From: an uncultured Christensenellaceae bacterium
Lineage (GTDB): Bacteria; Bacillota; Clostridia; Christensenellales; UBA3700
Direction of reading: 5' to 3'
Length of the DNA: 64,000 nt
Assembly: GCA_910588545.1 (NCBI GenBank)
Contig: CAJUOU010000006.1
Coordinates: forward strand, 25,286-89,285
Shown: piece by piece, positions 46,723-56,388 of the stretch
Layout: every line of letters begins with the position of its first letter
How positions within the stretch are numbered: position 1 is the first letter of the stretch
The notes under the pieces: model-generated
Seen by the model: only the letters and a program-made list of their open reading frames with translations
Database searches by the model: none
Told to the model about the DNA's origin: nothing
Position numbers and translations under genes: made by a program

Positions 46723-47850
46723 ATGAATATATTATTTGTAATTGACCAATATAATTCACACAACAACGGGATATCTATATCTACAGTGCGATTTGCAAAC
46801 TGTTTAAGGAATGAAGGTCACGATGTACGAATAGTTACTACAGGTACAAAACAAGATAATTTATATATTGTTCCCGAAAGGCATGTGATTATTGCCACTC
46901 GCTTTGCACATGCACAAGGTCAACTATTTGCAAACCCACAAAAGACTACACTTAAAAATGCTATTGAATGGTGCGATGTTGCACATTTTATTATGCCTTG
47001 GAAATTATCCAAAAAAGGCATAAAAATCGCAAAAAAACTTAACAAACCTTTTACAGCGGCTTTCCACGTTCAAGCGGAAAATGTTACTTACAATATCGGG
47101 CTTGGAAACAACAAATTTGCAACCAAGCTTGTGTATTGGTATTTTCGTAGATTTTATAAAAATATTAAGCATGTACACTGCCCAAGCAAATTTATTGCCG
47201 ACGAATTGGTTGCGCATAACTATAAAAACGAATTGCACATAATAAGCAACGGCATAAACGAAAACTTTTTACCTATAAAATGCGAAAAACCGCAAGAATA
47301 CATGGACAAAATCGTAATTACAATGGTTGGCAGACACTCTATTGAAAAACGCCAAGACATACTTATCAATGCAGTTGCAAAAAGTAAATATTGCGATAAA
47401 ATTCAGTTGATTTTTGCAGGTAAAGGTCCTAAAACCGAATATTACAAAAAACTTGCAAAAAAGTTACCTAACCCGCCGGAATTTAAGTCGTATATTCAGT
47501 CCGACCTTATAAAAGTATTGCAATACAGTGATTTGTATGTTCACGCATCCGAGGTTGAAATCGAAGCAATATCTTGTTTGGAAGCAATGGCTTGCGGGCT
47601 TGTACCGATTATTTCAAACAGCCCTGTATCCGCAACAAAACAATTTGCCATCGATGACAAAAGTTTGTTTAACAACGGCGATTCGGATGATTTGGCAACT
47701 AAAATCGATTATTGGATTGAACATGAGGAGGAGAAAAAGCAATACTCCGAAAAATATGTGAAATATGCTCAAAACTACAACATCAAAACTTGTGTAACCA
47801 AATTTGAAAAAATGCTGCAAGCTGCTATTGATGACAATCAATCAAAATAA
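46723..47850 (+). CDS. family 4 glycosyltransferase
   Basis: 375 aa, GT-B fold. N-terminal domain opens MNILFVIDQYNSHNNGISIS; nucleotide-sugar site in VTMVGRHSIEKRQDILI and the E-x7-E motif EIEAISCLEAMACGL near residue 285. The overall layout resembles diacylglycerol glucosyltransferases and other lipid or capsule glycosyltransferases. No membrane span. Single-gene transcript with its own promoter and terminator. Confidence 0.85.
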   Translation: MNILFVIDQYNSHNNGISISTVRFANCLRNEGHDVRIVTTGTKQDNLYIVPERHVIIATRFAHAQGQLFANPQKTTLKNAIEWCDVAHFIMPWKLSKKGIKIAKKLNKPFTAAFHVQAENVTYNIGLGNNKFATKLVYWYFRRFYKNIKHVHCPSKFIADELVAHNYKNELHIISNGINENFLPIKCEKPQEYMDKIVITMVGRHSIEKRQDILINAVAKSKYCDKIQLIFAGKGPKTEYYKKLAKKLPNPPEFKSYIQSDLIKVLQYSDLYVHASEVEIEAISCLEAMACGLVPIISNSPVSATKQFAIDDKSLFNNGDSDDLATKIDYWIEHEEEKKQYSEKYVKYAQNYNIKTCVTKFEKMLQAAIDDNQSK

Positions 47851-47862
47851 TATTTAAAAGAT

Positions 47863-47892
47863 AAAAAAATCTCACTGTTGTGAGATTTTTTT
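47863..47892 (+). terminator. terminator after the GT4 gene
   Basis: Stem AATCTCAC / GTGAGATT with loop TGTT, then TTTTTG. Confidence 0.85.
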
Positions 47893-47938
47893 GTTTATTA
47901 TAATATAACATGAGTTCAATACTTTTAATATAGGCTGC

Positions 47939-48886
47939 TTACGCTTGCAATGAGTTGTTTGGATTTTTAAATATTTGATTGATATTTGTAATAGAGCTAT
48001 CACTGAATTCACAAACTATGCAACCTGTTTGAACTTGCTGTTGCCTGTATAAATCCCCTTGCATACTGCTTGCGAACAGCATAGAACGCGAATAAGCAAA
48101 GCTGATTTCCTTATGCTTAAATTGTGCGCCGTTTGCCAAATCGTCAAATCCCGCAATTACGTTTTTAGTACTTTTTAAGTTAATTATGGCTTTTTGAAAA
48201 TCAATACTGTTGCCCCATGCGTGAGCTTCAAAGGTGTCACTTTGCAAATTGTCCGCATAAATAGGAAGAGGTCTGTTCATAAATACACGACTGTTTAATA
48301 ATTGACCTTGAACATCTTGGAACTTAAAACTTAAGTTAGTAATAGTATTTTTATACCACTCTACAAATGTATCACTGCACTCAACCGAAGTATCTACAAA
48401 ATATAAAAGGTTATTTACTTTGTTTTTATAGTCAACGATTTCCAAAACATAGTTGTATTCATAATTATACCCACGCATTACCATACTATTTTTTAATTTT
48501 TTATTTGTAAGGATATTCATTATGCCTTTTTTTGAAGTTTTGCCCTTAACATCAAGTTCTCCGATAGATGCTGCCCATGGCACACCCAAACCGTCAATAA
48601 ATTCAACAGCTTTTTTCATAATTTCGCCGTTGTTTTCCGCATTTACAATATTGCCCGCAATAGCAATAAATTCAGGTTTTCTTTCGCTCACAACGCTTGA
48701 AATCATTCTCTCACGAACGCTATCCGCAGCACTTCCGTCAAACCTAATGTCCGTCAACACCAAAGTTGTAAGTTTGTTGTCATCTCCTGTCGATATTTGT
48801 CGTCTTTCAGGCTTGTAATCGCAACCAATCAATGCCAATAAAAGAATAGTACATAATATTAATATAGCAAAAATTTTCTTTTTCAT
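47939..48886 (-). CDS. lipoprotein with degenerate metallophosphoesterase fold
   Basis: 315 aa; start at 48886 (MKKKIFAILILCT) with SD GGGAAG; lipobox ALIGC near residue 22. The order of calcineurin-like motifs is recognisable but the ligands are altered: LVLTDIRFD in place of D-x-H, FIAIAGNIVNAE in place of GD, and AASIGELDV in place of GNHD. Later conserved His residues are also not in the usual context. It is probably a non-catalytic member of the fold. Confidence 0.55.
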   Translation of the reverse strand: MKKKIFAILILCTILLLALIGCDYKPERRQISTGDDNKLTTLVLTDIRFDGSAADSVRERMISSVVSERKPEFIAIAGNIVNAENNGEIMKKAVEFIDGLGVPWAASIGELDVKGKTSKKGIMNILTNKKLKNSMVMRGYNYEYNYVLEIVDYKNKVNNLLYFVDTSVECSDTFVEWYKNTITNLSFKFQDVQGQLLNSRVFMNRPLPIYADNLQSDTFEAHAWGNSIDFQKAIINLKSTKNVIAGFDDLANGAQFKHKEISFAYSRSMLFASSMQGDLYRQQQVQTGCIVCEFSDSSITNINQIFKNPNNSLQA

Positions 48887-49052
48887 ATTTCTTCCCGTCA
48901 AATTTATTTTTTGCAATATATACTTTTAAATACATAAAGCTTTAAATATAACTTTTAATCATGGATATTTTATCATTTTTTTACAAAAAAATCAATAGAA
49001 AAACCAATAATTATGTGAATTTGTAGTTTTATAGAAGTTTTTACGGCAAAAC

Positions 49053-49082
49053 TTGACTATATTGCAAAGTGTATGATATAAT
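49053..49082 (+). promoter_or_regulatory. promoter of the 49103-52104 operon
   Basis: TTGACT (49053-49058), 18-bp spacer, TATAAT (49077-49082), 20 bp before the first ATG; the SD TAGGAG is in between. Confidence 0.7.
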
Positions 49083-49102
49083 TATTTATATTAGGAGTTT
49101 TT

Positions 49103-49717
49103 ATGAAAAGAATATTTATTGTACTTTCTTCTACCAATACAACGCTTGCAAAATCTATAAGAAAATGCACAGGGACGGAGTTTTCACACACTTCGCTTGC
49201 CTTAGACAACAACTTTGAAGAGATGTACAGTTTTTCAAGGAGAAAAACCAATAATCCTTTTGTCGGCAGATTTAAACGCGAATCGTTTGATACAGGCATA
49301 TTTGCAAAGTCAAAAGATTGTCTTTGTCAAATTTACACAGCACAGGTATCTGACGAACAAATTGATAAAATAAAGGAAAAACTCGAATATTTCAGCAACA
49401 GCAAAAAGACTTTTAAATTTAACAATTTAGGTTTATTTGCCTGTTGGTTTAAAATAAAATTCCCAAGGAAATACAAACGCGTTTGCTCACAGTTTGTGTC
49501 CGAATGTTTGGATTACGCTTGTCCTGAAATTATATTGCCTAAACATTATTGGATTATGCAACCCGAGGATTTTAAGTTTGCCAAAAATATCGACCTTATG
49601 TACCGTGGCAATATGAGAGATATTCCCGTAGGACTTAGTGAAGAGGAAATTTTAACTCGCATAGAACAACTTAAAGACTATGACCCTTACAAATTTGGTA
49701 AAAAGAGGAAAAAATGA
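49103..49717 (+). CDS. NlpC/P60-like (permuted papain-fold) protein
   Basis: 204 aa without signal peptide. TEFSHTSLALDNNFEEMYSFSR supplies a His in the context seen in permuted NlpC/P60 (YiiX/LRAT-like) proteins, and KRVCSQFVSECL supplies the candidate nucleophile Cys. Related proteins cleave amides or thioesters; substrate unknown. First gene of a five-gene operon; its stop overlaps the rqcP start (ATGA). Confidence 0.65.
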   Translation: MKRIFIVLSSTNTTLAKSIRKCTGTEFSHTSLALDNNFEEMYSFSRRKTNNPFVGRFKRESFDTGIFAKSKDCLCQIYTAQVSDEQIDKIKEKLEYFSNSKKTFKFNNLGLFACWFKIKFPRKYKRVCSQFVSECLDYACPEIILPKHYWIMQPEDFKFAKNIDLMYRGNMRDIPVGLSEEEILTRIEQLKDYDPYKFGKKRKK

Positions 49718-49971
49718 GATTAGATAAATTTTTAAAAGTCAGCAGAGTTATAAAAAGGCGTACAGTAGCTGCAGACGCTTGCTCGGATGGCAGAGTTTCA
49801 ATAAACGACAAAGTATGCAAACCGAGTGCTACAGTAAAAGTTGGAGACATTATAAAAGTCGCTTTCGGAGACAATGTTTTTTGCTTTAAAGTGCTAAAGA
49901 CGGAAGAGACTACGAAAAAAGAAAACGCTAGCCTTATGTATGAAATTTTAGGTGGCAAAGATGAAAGTTAA
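49714..49971 (+). CDS. rqcP: S4-domain RNA-binding protein RqcP
   Basis: 85 aa. MRLDKFLKVSRVIKRRTVA with ACSDGRVSINDK is the S4/Hsp15 fold seen in RqcP (YabO), which helps RqcH add alanine tails to stalled chains on 50S subunits. The KPSATVKVGDIIKVAFG segment continues the domain. Overlaps neighbours on both sides. Confidence 0.82.
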   Translation: MRLDKFLKVSRVIKRRTVAADACSDGRVSINDKVCKPSATVKVGDIIKVAFGDNVFCFKVLKTEETTKKENASLMYEILGGKDES

Positions 49972-51088
49972 TGTAATTGTTCCTTGCGGTGGCAGTGGCA
50001 GCAGAACAGGACTGAATTTTAACAAATTACTTGCAAAAATCGGTACTAAACCAATTATTTACCATACAATTAGCAAGTTTTTTTATATTGATTGCGTAAA
50101 AAAAATCATTCTTCCGATACGAGATTGCGATAAAGAAATTTTTGAGCAAATCTTGCAAGATTTTAGTTCGAAAATTGTGTTTTGCAAGGGAGGAGACACT
50201 CGTAGCCAAAGTGTAGCAAACAGCTTGAAAATAGCCGAAGATTGTGATATAATCAGTATACACGACGGAGCGAGACCTTATGTAAGTGAACAAATTATTT
50301 TGGACAGTTTTGATAAAGCAGCAAAATACGGCTCGGGAATAAGCGGATACAATGCTACTGACAGTATGGCAGTTGTTGAGGACGGAAAAATAATAAATTG
50401 TTTAAACAGGAGCACAATTTGGCATATTCAAACGCCGCAATCATTTGACTGCCAGCAAATTGTTAAAGCTTACGGAATGATTAAAGAGGGGCAAAATTTT
50501 ACCGATGATTCGGGCGTCTACTCTGCTTATATCGCACCTTGTTACATGAGTTTGGGCAGTCCCTCAAACAAAAAAATCACTTTTAAAGAAGATTTGATAA
50601 CATATCAAAACTGCTATATCGGGGTGGGTTACGACACTCACGAGCTTGTAGCAGGCAGAGATTTAATACTTGGCGGCATTAAAATAGAACATACTAAAGG
50701 CTTATTGGGACACTCGGATGCAGATGTTTTGACACACGCTATAATGGATGCAATATTCGGGGCTTGTAACGAGCGGGATATAGGCTATCACTTCCCCGAT
50801 ACTGACCCTAAATACAAAGGAATAAGCAGTATATTGTTGCTTAAAGAATGTTTGCAAATTATACGTACTAAAGGTTTCGAAGTGCAAAATATAAATGCGG
50901 TTATTATGTGCCAAAAGCCTAAACTTGCCAAAATTATACCTACCATTGCTACAAATTTAGCCAATGTTATAGGTGTAAGCTCGGATAAAATCAGTATATC
51001 TGCAACAACAACCGAGGGATTGGGGTTTGTTGGACGCGAGGAAGGTATTGCAACCCATTGCAACTGTATCTGCTACAAGCCTATGTAA
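49961..51088 (+). CDS. ispDF: bifunctional IspD-IspF enzyme of the MEP pathway
   Basis: 375 aa fusion. IspD part (1-215): VPCGGSGSRTG CTP loop (Cys in place of the usual Ala), SIHDGARPYV, and TPQSFDC. IspF part (220-375): GVGYDTHEL, GHSDADVLTHAIMDA (metal His and Asp), DIGYHFPDTD, and TTTEGLGFVGREEGI. It makes CDP-methylerythritol and then the cyclodiphosphate; IspE acts between these steps and is not nearby. Start at 49961 with AGGTGG; an in-frame GTG three codons earlier is possible. Confidence 0.93.
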   Translation: MKVNVIVPCGGSGSRTGLNFNKLLAKIGTKPIIYHTISKFFYIDCVKKIILPIRDCDKEIFEQILQDFSSKIVFCKGGDTRSQSVANSLKIAEDCDIISIHDGARPYVSEQIILDSFDKAAKYGSGISGYNATDSMAVVEDGKIINCLNRSTIWHIQTPQSFDCQQIVKAYGMIKEGQNFTDDSGVYSAYIAPCYMSLGSPSNKKITFKEDLITYQNCYIGVGYDTHELVAGRDLILGGIKIEHTKGLLGHSDADVLTHAIMDAIFGACNERDIGYHFPDTDPKYKGISSILLLKECLQIIRTKGFEVQNINAVIMCQKPKLAKIIPTIATNLANVIGVSSDKISISATTTEGLGFVGREEGIATHCNCICYKPM

Positions 51089-51137
51089 TCGTAAATTTAA
51101 TTAAATTGAAAGTATATCCTTTTAAATAGGAGGGGAA

Positions 51138-51677
51138 ATGTTAAAAACTTATTTGGAAAATTTGAAAAAAGAATTAGAGCGTCAGGAATATTTTGATATC
51201 GAAGATGCTTTGAGACAAACAGATAATCAAATACGCCGTTTGAAAAAAATCGGAAAATCGGAAGAGGAAATAGTTGAAGAGTTAGGTCCTATAGAAGACT
51301 ATATCGATAATATATTTGTTGACAACTGCCCTAAATCAAAAAATGAAATTTTGATGAATGACATAATTTTTTGGGGTGTTGCAACTCCTGTCGCTTGCCT
51401 TTGTACGCTTGCTATGATTTTTATTGCAATTTTGTGCGGAATAAGTGGTGCAATGTTTTTAGTAAAAGCTTGGACGGACCCTGTATTTACGACATTAGGC
51501 ATGAAATTTGCAGCATTTATACTTGCAATTTGCGGGGTTGCAATGTTCGGTTTGACGGCATTTTTAACTTATAAAATCGCAATGAAAATGAGATATGGTA
51601 TTTTAAGGCATCTTAGACTTAAAAAATATAGTCTTGGCAAAATCAACAACGGTGAGTTTGACGATGACGAAGATTGA
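51138..51677 (+). CDS. DUF1700 membrane protein
   Basis: 179 aa. N-terminal cytoplasmic HAAS-like half (MLKTYLENLKKELE...KSEEEIVEELGPIEDYI), then three hydrophobic segments (about 80-150) and an acidic C-terminal tail (GEFDDDED). DUF1700 proteins often sit beside PadR regulators; none is here. SD GGAGG. Confidence 0.75.
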   Translation: MLKTYLENLKKELERQEYFDIEDALRQTDNQIRRLKKIGKSEEEIVEELGPIEDYIDNIFVDNCPKSKNEILMNDIIFWGVATPVACLCTLAMIFIAILCGISGAMFLVKAWTDPVFTTLGMKFAAFILAICGVAMFGLTAFLTYKIAMKMRYGILRHLRLKKYSLGKINNGEFDDDED

Positions 51678-52104
51678 TAACATTACTCCGTCTGACCGAG
51701 AAGAATATTGTCAAATGGCAACCGAGTTTTACAGCATGTCCTGTTGTGACCATTGTGTTGACAAGTCGCATTTTGAAAACGCTTTTAACTATTGCTTGCA
51801 ACAAAACAATTATACTAAAATTTTTATGATAAGGTATAACGGCGAAGTTGCAGGATATGGCAATATTTCATTTACCTATTCTATCGAAGCAGGCGGAAAC
51901 GTGGTACTGCTTGAAGAATTGTTTATAAAAGAAAAATTTAGAAATAAAGGGATAGGTAAAAATTTTTTTGAATTTGTATATAAGAACTATCCTGCAAAAC
52001 GCTATCGTTTGGAAGTGACCGAGTGTAACACAAATGCAATAAAGTTGTATGAAAAATTGGGATATAAAATTTTAAATTACAAACAAATGATTAAAGAAAA
52101 TTGA
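51664..52104 (+). CDS. GNAT-family acetyltransferase
   Basis: 146 aa. Start placed at 51664 (MTKIDNITPSDREEY), overlapping the previous gene by 14 nt with GGTGAG 7 nt upstream. The acetyl-CoA loop is KFRNKGIGKNFFEF; LEVTECNTNAIKLYEKLGYK is the typical C-terminal strand-helix. Substrate unknown. Confidence 0.85.
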   Translation: MTKIDNITPSDREEYCQMATEFYSMSCCDHCVDKSHFENAFNYCLQQNNYTKIFMIRYNGEVAGYGNISFTYSIEAGGNVVLLEELFIKEKFRNKGIGKNFFEFVYKNYPAKRYRLEVTECNTNAIKLYEKLGYKILNYKQMIKEN

Positions 52105-52109
52105 TATAT

Positions 52110-52143
52110 AAAAAGCAGAGAGATACACATCTCTCTGCTTTTT
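52110..52143. terminator. bidirectional terminator, perfect 15-bp stem
   Basis: AAAAAGCAGAGAGAT / ATCTCTCTGCTTTTT with loop ACAC between convergent GNAT and GH18 genes. Confidence 0.9.
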
Positions 52144-53647
52144 ACTTACCCCAACCGGGTATATATCTTTTCAAAGTGTTTTCTATACCGCAGGCAACGG
52201 AGTTAGGGTCATCCATAAGCTTATCGCAGGCAAGCCTAAACACCATAATGCCACCGCAACCGCTAAGCAACGCCAATGCAGTTTTATCTCCCGCAAGTGC
52301 AGGCGAACAATAAGCTGCCGCTTTTAACGAAACCTCCCCGCACATAACATTGTCATGTTTGCTGTCAAAGTACATATTTTTGCCGTTTAGTCCCCTCCAA
52401 TACGGCCAATATGGACCGCCATCTATAGGTCTGCCGTAAGTTGGAATACCTATATTTATTTGGCTTAAATTTGCACCTTTCTTTATAAAGTTTTGCAAAC
52501 CTATTTGAGCTAAATACAATGTCGATTGGTAACCGTCGCTATTCAAATCGTCATACGCCATGTATTGAATTTGGTCAATGCGTTTCATAGTTTCCTTGCT
52601 CATATTTAATGCACCTGCAGATAAAGCAGCGGAAATTATACTATCGCTTTTGACTGCAGTCATTTTTTCGTCCAACTCTTTCATAAATACATTGTAACAT
52701 TCCCAATCTTTTTTGTTTTGAGGATATTCCCAATCTATATCAAGACCATCTAAATCATAGCCTCCCTCGGACAAAGGTTTTATAAACTTATTTACCATTT
52801 CATCCGCAATCCTTGTATGATTTTCGTGCATAAGGGTATTTACCCCTACATGCCCTCCGCCGGCACCATCAGCAAGTGCGGTAATAATTATTCTTACTTT
52901 ATGCGGATTTGTCCTTTTTGCTACAATTTCCTTTAAAGCAGCTATTTCACGGGCAAATTTTTCCTCCCCGCCAACAAAAGACATTTCCCCTTTTTCACTC
53001 CACTTAACAACGTCAAAAACTATAATTGTATTGTAAACATCGTAAAATCTTGCAAAAGTTTTTATATCCTCTTCACTTCTTTTTAATATTTCCGTTGGCA
53101 CATCCCCATCCAACCTTTGATAAACAGTTGTATTAAAATTATCCTTACCCTCGGTTATATTATAAAGTTCAAAGCCTTTTATTTTACAATTTTTTCGTTT
53201 AAACTTATCAATGGTTAAACGCAAGCTATCGGTGGTTACGCTGTCAAAAGAAATGATACGTCGGTCTTGCATTTTCTCACTTGCATAAATAAGTTTCCAA
53301 CTTCCGCCGATAAACGCCTCTAACCTAAAATACATAACGCTATCCCCTATCTCCGAGATAATCGCAGTATTAAAAGTACAACTTTCTTTCAATTTGAATT
53401 GTACGCTATTTGATTTCCCGTCATTAATTGCAGTCCAATAGCTATTACCTTTTTTTAGTATGTTATTTCTGCCCGATATCTCTTTATTGGATAAGTTATC
53501 CCCGACAACAGTTGCATTTTGCATCAAGTTTTCGGAGTTGATTTCCAATTTAACATCGGGAAATTTGGAGCTATTGCACCCCGTTAATATACAAACAAAT
53601 ATTATAGCTAATACAATAGCAGTAAACGACAAAACTTTACTTTTCAT
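52142..53647 (-). CDS. GH18 chitinase-like lipoprotein
   Basis: 501 aa. Lipobox ILTGC at about residues 20-24. Residues ~40-165 form a beta-rich domain with the layout of a discoidin (F5/8 C) carbohydrate-binding module (SYWTAINDGKSNSVQFKL). The GH18 barrel follows, with the catalytic DxxDxDxE as LDGLDIDWEYP near residue 310 and QIQYMAYDDL later. It could cut chitin-like or N-glycan GlcNAc linkages. Monocistronic with its own promoter. Confidence 0.85.
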   Translation of the reverse strand: MKSKVLSFTAIVLAIIFVCILTGCNSSKFPDVKLEINSENLMQNATVVGDNLSNKEISGRNNILKKGNSYWTAINDGKSNSVQFKLKESCTFNTAIISEIGDSVMYFRLEAFIGGSWKLIYASEKMQDRRIISFDSVTTDSLRLTIDKFKRKNCKIKGFELYNITEGKDNFNTTVYQRLDGDVPTEILKRSEEDIKTFARFYDVYNTIIVFDVVKWSEKGEMSFVGGEEKFAREIAALKEIVAKRTNPHKVRIIITALADGAGGGHVGVNTLMHENHTRIADEMVNKFIKPLSEGGYDLDGLDIDWEYPQNKKDWECYNVFMKELDEKMTAVKSDSIISAALSAGALNMSKETMKRIDQIQYMAYDDLNSDGYQSTLYLAQIGLQNFIKKGANLSQINIGIPTYGRPIDGGPYWPYWRGLNGKNMYFDSKHDNVMCGEVSLKAAAYCSPALAGDKTALALLSGCGGIMVFRLACDKLMDDPNSVACGIENTLKRYIPGWGK

Positions 53648-53700
53648 TACAAACCTACTTTTTTATTAAATTTGCCCCTCTAAATTAAATTATTATAATT

Positions 53701-53729
53701 ATTATACCATAAATATCGCTCAATATCAA
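53701..53729 (-). promoter_or_regulatory. promoter of the GH18 gene
   Basis: TTGATA (53724-53729), 17-bp spacer, TATAAT (53701-53706), minus strand. 53730-53875 contains no gene. Confidence 0.7.
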
Positions 53730-53875
53730 TAAAAATCAAATATTGGCAAAGCTTTTGAAATATTTTAAAATTTTTGTTTGCTAAATTGTCAAACAATTAT
53801 ATAAACTGAAATTTTTTTCAAATTTTAAAAACTTTCCAATCATAGCAGATAATTAAATCGCATTTAAAATGCAAC

Positions 53876-53913
53876 AAAAAAATTGCACCTTTATAAAAAG
53901 ATGCAATTTTTTT
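53876..53913 (-). terminator. terminator after rplL
   Basis: Stem AAAATTGCA / TGCAATTTT with an inner CTTT/AAAG pairing, followed by a T-run on the minus strand, 23 nt after the rplL stop. rpoB does not follow. Confidence 0.75.
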
Positions 53914-53935
53914 GTTTAATAATTTTATTAGGTAA

Positions 53936-54304
53936 TTACTTAATTTCGCACTCAGCGCCAACTTCTTTGAACTTCGCAGCGATTTCGTCTGCAGCTTCTT
54001 TAGCGATAGCCTCTTTAATAGTCTTAGGAGCGTTATCAACGATTTCCTTAGCCTCTTTAAGACCAAGACCGGTAATCTCACGAACAACTTTGATAACTTT
54101 GATTTTTTCAGCACCAGCTGATTTCAAAATTACGTCAAACTCTGTCTTCTCTTCAACAGCTGCAGCTGCACCTGCTGCAGGAGCTGCAACTGCCATAGCT
54201 GCTGCACTTACACCAAACTCAGTTTCGATAGCTTTAACTAAATCATTAAGCTCAAGAACTGTCATACCTTTTATTTCTTCAATCATCTTTGCGATATCTG
54301 CCAT
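53936..54304 (-). CDS. rplL: ribosomal protein bL12
   Basis: 122 aa stalk protein recruiting GTPase factors. [19 protein letters not shown] (dimerisation), an Ala-rich hinge, and the C-terminal domain [20 protein letters not shown]. Start at 54304; the TTG further upstream lies in the SD. In most Bacillota rpoB follows; here a terminator and GH18 do. Confidence 0.97.
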   Translation of the reverse strand: MADIAKMIEEIKGMTVLELNDLVKAIETEFGVSAAAMAVAAPAAGAAAAVEEKTEFDVILKSAGAEKIKVIKVVREITGLGLKEAKEIVDNAPKTIKEAIAKEAADEIAAKFKEVGAECEIK

Positions 54305-54334
54305 TTTCTTATCCTCCAATATTTATAAATACAA

Positions 54335-54826
54335 TTAATTTTCTTTATTTTTTGCAATTTCAGAAATTGCTCTTGCAAGGCCTGAAAGACCACTTTGCAA
54401 CATACCACACAACTGACATAACAAAACGTCTTTTGATGGGATATTAGCGATTTGGGTTACTACATTAGCATCAATAAATTTACCATCCAACAGACCGCAT
54501 TTAGCTTTTAAAGCTTTAACAGTCTTGCTGTTGTCTACTACTACTTTTGCTGCTGCAAGTTCATCACCGTTAGCGAAAGCGATAGCAGTAGTCTTTTCAA
54601 GATAACTATCAAATTCATTGAAACCTAATTCATTTAAAGCACGCTTAACCAATCTGTTTTTCAAAACTTGGTATTTAACATTGTTAGCTCTGAAATCACT
54701 TCTTAATTTAGTGTCTTGCTCAACATTAATACCTTCGTACTCAACAAGTACAAATGCTTTTGACTCTTTAACAGATTTTTTGATTTGCTCAATTTGCTCT
54801 GCTTTAAGTTCTTTAGCTACTGACAT
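54335..54826 (-). CDS. rplJ: ribosomal protein uL10
   Basis: 163 aa stalk base. ESKAFVLVEYEGINVEQDTKLRSDFR and the C-terminal L12-binding helix GMLQSGLSGLARAISEIAK. SD AGGAGG. Has its own promoter and leader, separate from rplK-rplA. Confidence 0.97.
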   Translation of the reverse strand: MSVAKELKAEQIEQIKKSVKESKAFVLVEYEGINVEQDTKLRSDFRANNVKYQVLKNRLVKRALNELGFNEFDSYLEKTTAIAFANGDELAAAKVVVDNSKTVKALKAKCGLLDGKFIDANVVTQIANIPSKDVLLCQLCGMLQSGLSGLARAISEIAKNKEN

Positions 54827-54970
54827 GATTACCTCCTAAAAAATTATCAAAAATATAAGTCTCAACCATAGACGCAAGTTGAGACTTAGTAAAATACTAT
54901 ACTTGTCACACCTCGGTAAGCAACATTATACCAAAAAATTTGGAACTTACTGTCTACGGTATTTATTTAC
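54827..54970 (-). ncRNA. L10 leader (autoregulatory rplJL leader)
   Basis: Minus-strand leader of ~143 nt. It contains the L10-leader hallmark CTTACCGAGGTGT with a distal GTAAG partner, then a hairpin AAGTCTCAAC / GTTGAGACTT (54857-54887). In Bacillota the L10-L12 complex binds such leaders and lowers rplJL expression. Confidence 0.75.
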
Positions 54971-54976
54971 TTTTGA

Positions 54977-55005
54977 ATTTTAACACAAATTTTAATTTTA
55001 GTCAA
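54977..55005 (-). promoter_or_regulatory. promoter of rplJ-rplL
   Basis: TTGACT (55000-55005), 17-bp spacer, TAAAAT (54977-54982), minus strand. Confidence 0.65.
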
Positions 55006-55099
55006 CCGATTTGGCAACCGAAATTAATTTTAATTATCAAAAATTCGTTTTATTAATTATTATCCTAAAATTTTATTTAAAGACAAAATTTAAAAACAA

Positions 55100-55783
55100 T
55101 TATTTAATATTGACTTTTACACCAGGTCCCATAGTAGTAGCGATGTTTACGCTCTTAATATAAGTACCTTTAGCTGCTGCCGGCTTTGCTTTTTGGATAG
55201 CTTCTACAACAACATTCATGTTCTCGATAAGTTTTTCTGCACCGAAAGACTTTTTGCCTACAGGAACGTGAATAATAGCTGTTTTGTCAAGTCTGTACTC
55301 AACTTTACCTGCTTTAATCTCCTTAATAGCCTTAGTAACATCCATAGTAACTGTGCCTGACTTAGGGTTTGGCATTAAGCCTTTTGGTCCCAAAAGTCTT
55401 GCGATTCTACCAACAAGTCCCATCATATCAGGTGTTGCAACGCAGACATCAAAATCAAACCAACCCTCATTTTGGATTTTGGAAATCATTTCCTCTGCAC
55501 CTACATATTCAGCACCTGCTGCTACAGCCTCGTCAGCTTTAGCACCTTTAGCGATAACTAAAACGCGTACGGATTTACCTGTTCCGTTAGGAAGAACTAC
55601 TACACCACGAACTTGTTGGTCAGCGTGCTTAGGGTCAACACCTAAACGCATGTGCAACTCAACAGTTTCGTCAAATTTTGCTGTACCTGTCTTTAAAACA
55701 AGGTCCATAGCTTCTTGCACTTCATAAGCCTTATTTTTTTCAATAAGTTTTACTGCTTCTAAATATCTTTTACCTTTTTTCAT
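55100..55783 (-). CDS. rplA: ribosomal protein uL1
   Basis: 227 aa protein of the mobile E-site stalk. [21 protein letters not shown] and [16 protein letters not shown] are diagnostic. SD AGGAGG. Follows rplK by 14 nt. Confidence 0.98.
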   Translation of the reverse strand: MKKGKRYLEAVKLIEKNKAYEVQEAMDLVLKTGTAKFDETVELHMRLGVDPKHADQQVRGVVVLPNGTGKSVRVLVIAKGAKADEAVAAGAEYVGAEEMISKIQNEGWFDFDVCVATPDMMGLVGRIARLLGPKGLMPNPKSGTVTMDVTKAIKEIKAGKVEYRLDKTAIIHVPVGKKSFGAEKLIENMNVVVEAIQKAKPAAAKGTYIKSVNIATTMGPGVKVNIK

Positions 55784-55797
55784 AGCTACTCCTCCTA

Positions 55798-56223
55798 TTA
55801 ACCTTCAACCTTAACGCCCATGCTGCGGCAAGTACCTTTAATCATAGATATAGCTGCATCTAAGCTTGCTGCATTCAAATCAGGCATTTTAGTCTCTGCG
55901 ATTTCCTTTAATTGTGCCTCTGTAATAGTAGCAACCTTTGTCTTATTAGGCTTTGCAGAACCGCTTTGGATGTTAAGAGCCTTTTTGATTAGGACTGCTG
56001 CCGGAGGAGTTTTCATAACGAACTCAAATGAACGGTCAGCATAAATTGTCATAACAACCGGAATAATTAATCCCTCTTGACCTCTTGTTTTTTCGTTAAA
56101 CTCTTTTGTAAATCCCGGAATATTGATACCGTGAGGTCCCAATGTAGAACCAACCGGTGGACCCGGAGTTGCCTTACCCGCAGGTAACTGTAATTTTACT
56201 ACTGCTGTAATTTTTTTTGCCAT
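55798..56223 (-). CDS. rplK: ribosomal protein uL11
   Basis: 141 aa GTPase-centre protein. [20 protein letters not shown] and [15 protein letters not shown] are canonical. SD AAGGAGG. A 165-nt gap to nusG holds a short palindrome (ACTGCAATGCAGT) but no gene. Confidence 0.98.
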   Translation of the reverse strand: MAKKITAVVKLQLPAGKATPGPPVGSTLGPHGINIPGFTKEFNEKTRGQEGLIIPVVMTIYADRSFEFVMKTPPAAVLIKKALNIQSGSAKPNKTKVATITEAQLKEIAETKMPDLNAASLDAAISMIKGTCRSMGVKVEG

Positions 56224-56388
56224 AGTCTTTACCTCCTTGACTACACATTACGTGGTTATAACGAATTGCATTAAAAATTTACAATTCTTCCAAATTTATC
56301 TCATACTGCAATGCAGTTTGAAATCATATAATAGTTATATAAAAACGATTATTAAATATAAGTTTTAAAAACTCGAAATTTGTCGCTA

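Noticed and set aside
46536..46745. 69-codon ORF before the GT4 gene
   Set aside because: No SD, spans the GT4 promoter and overlaps the GT4 start.
53818..54114. 98-codon Lys/Leu-rich ORF on the minus strand
   Set aside because: It is a second frame of rplL running into its terminator.
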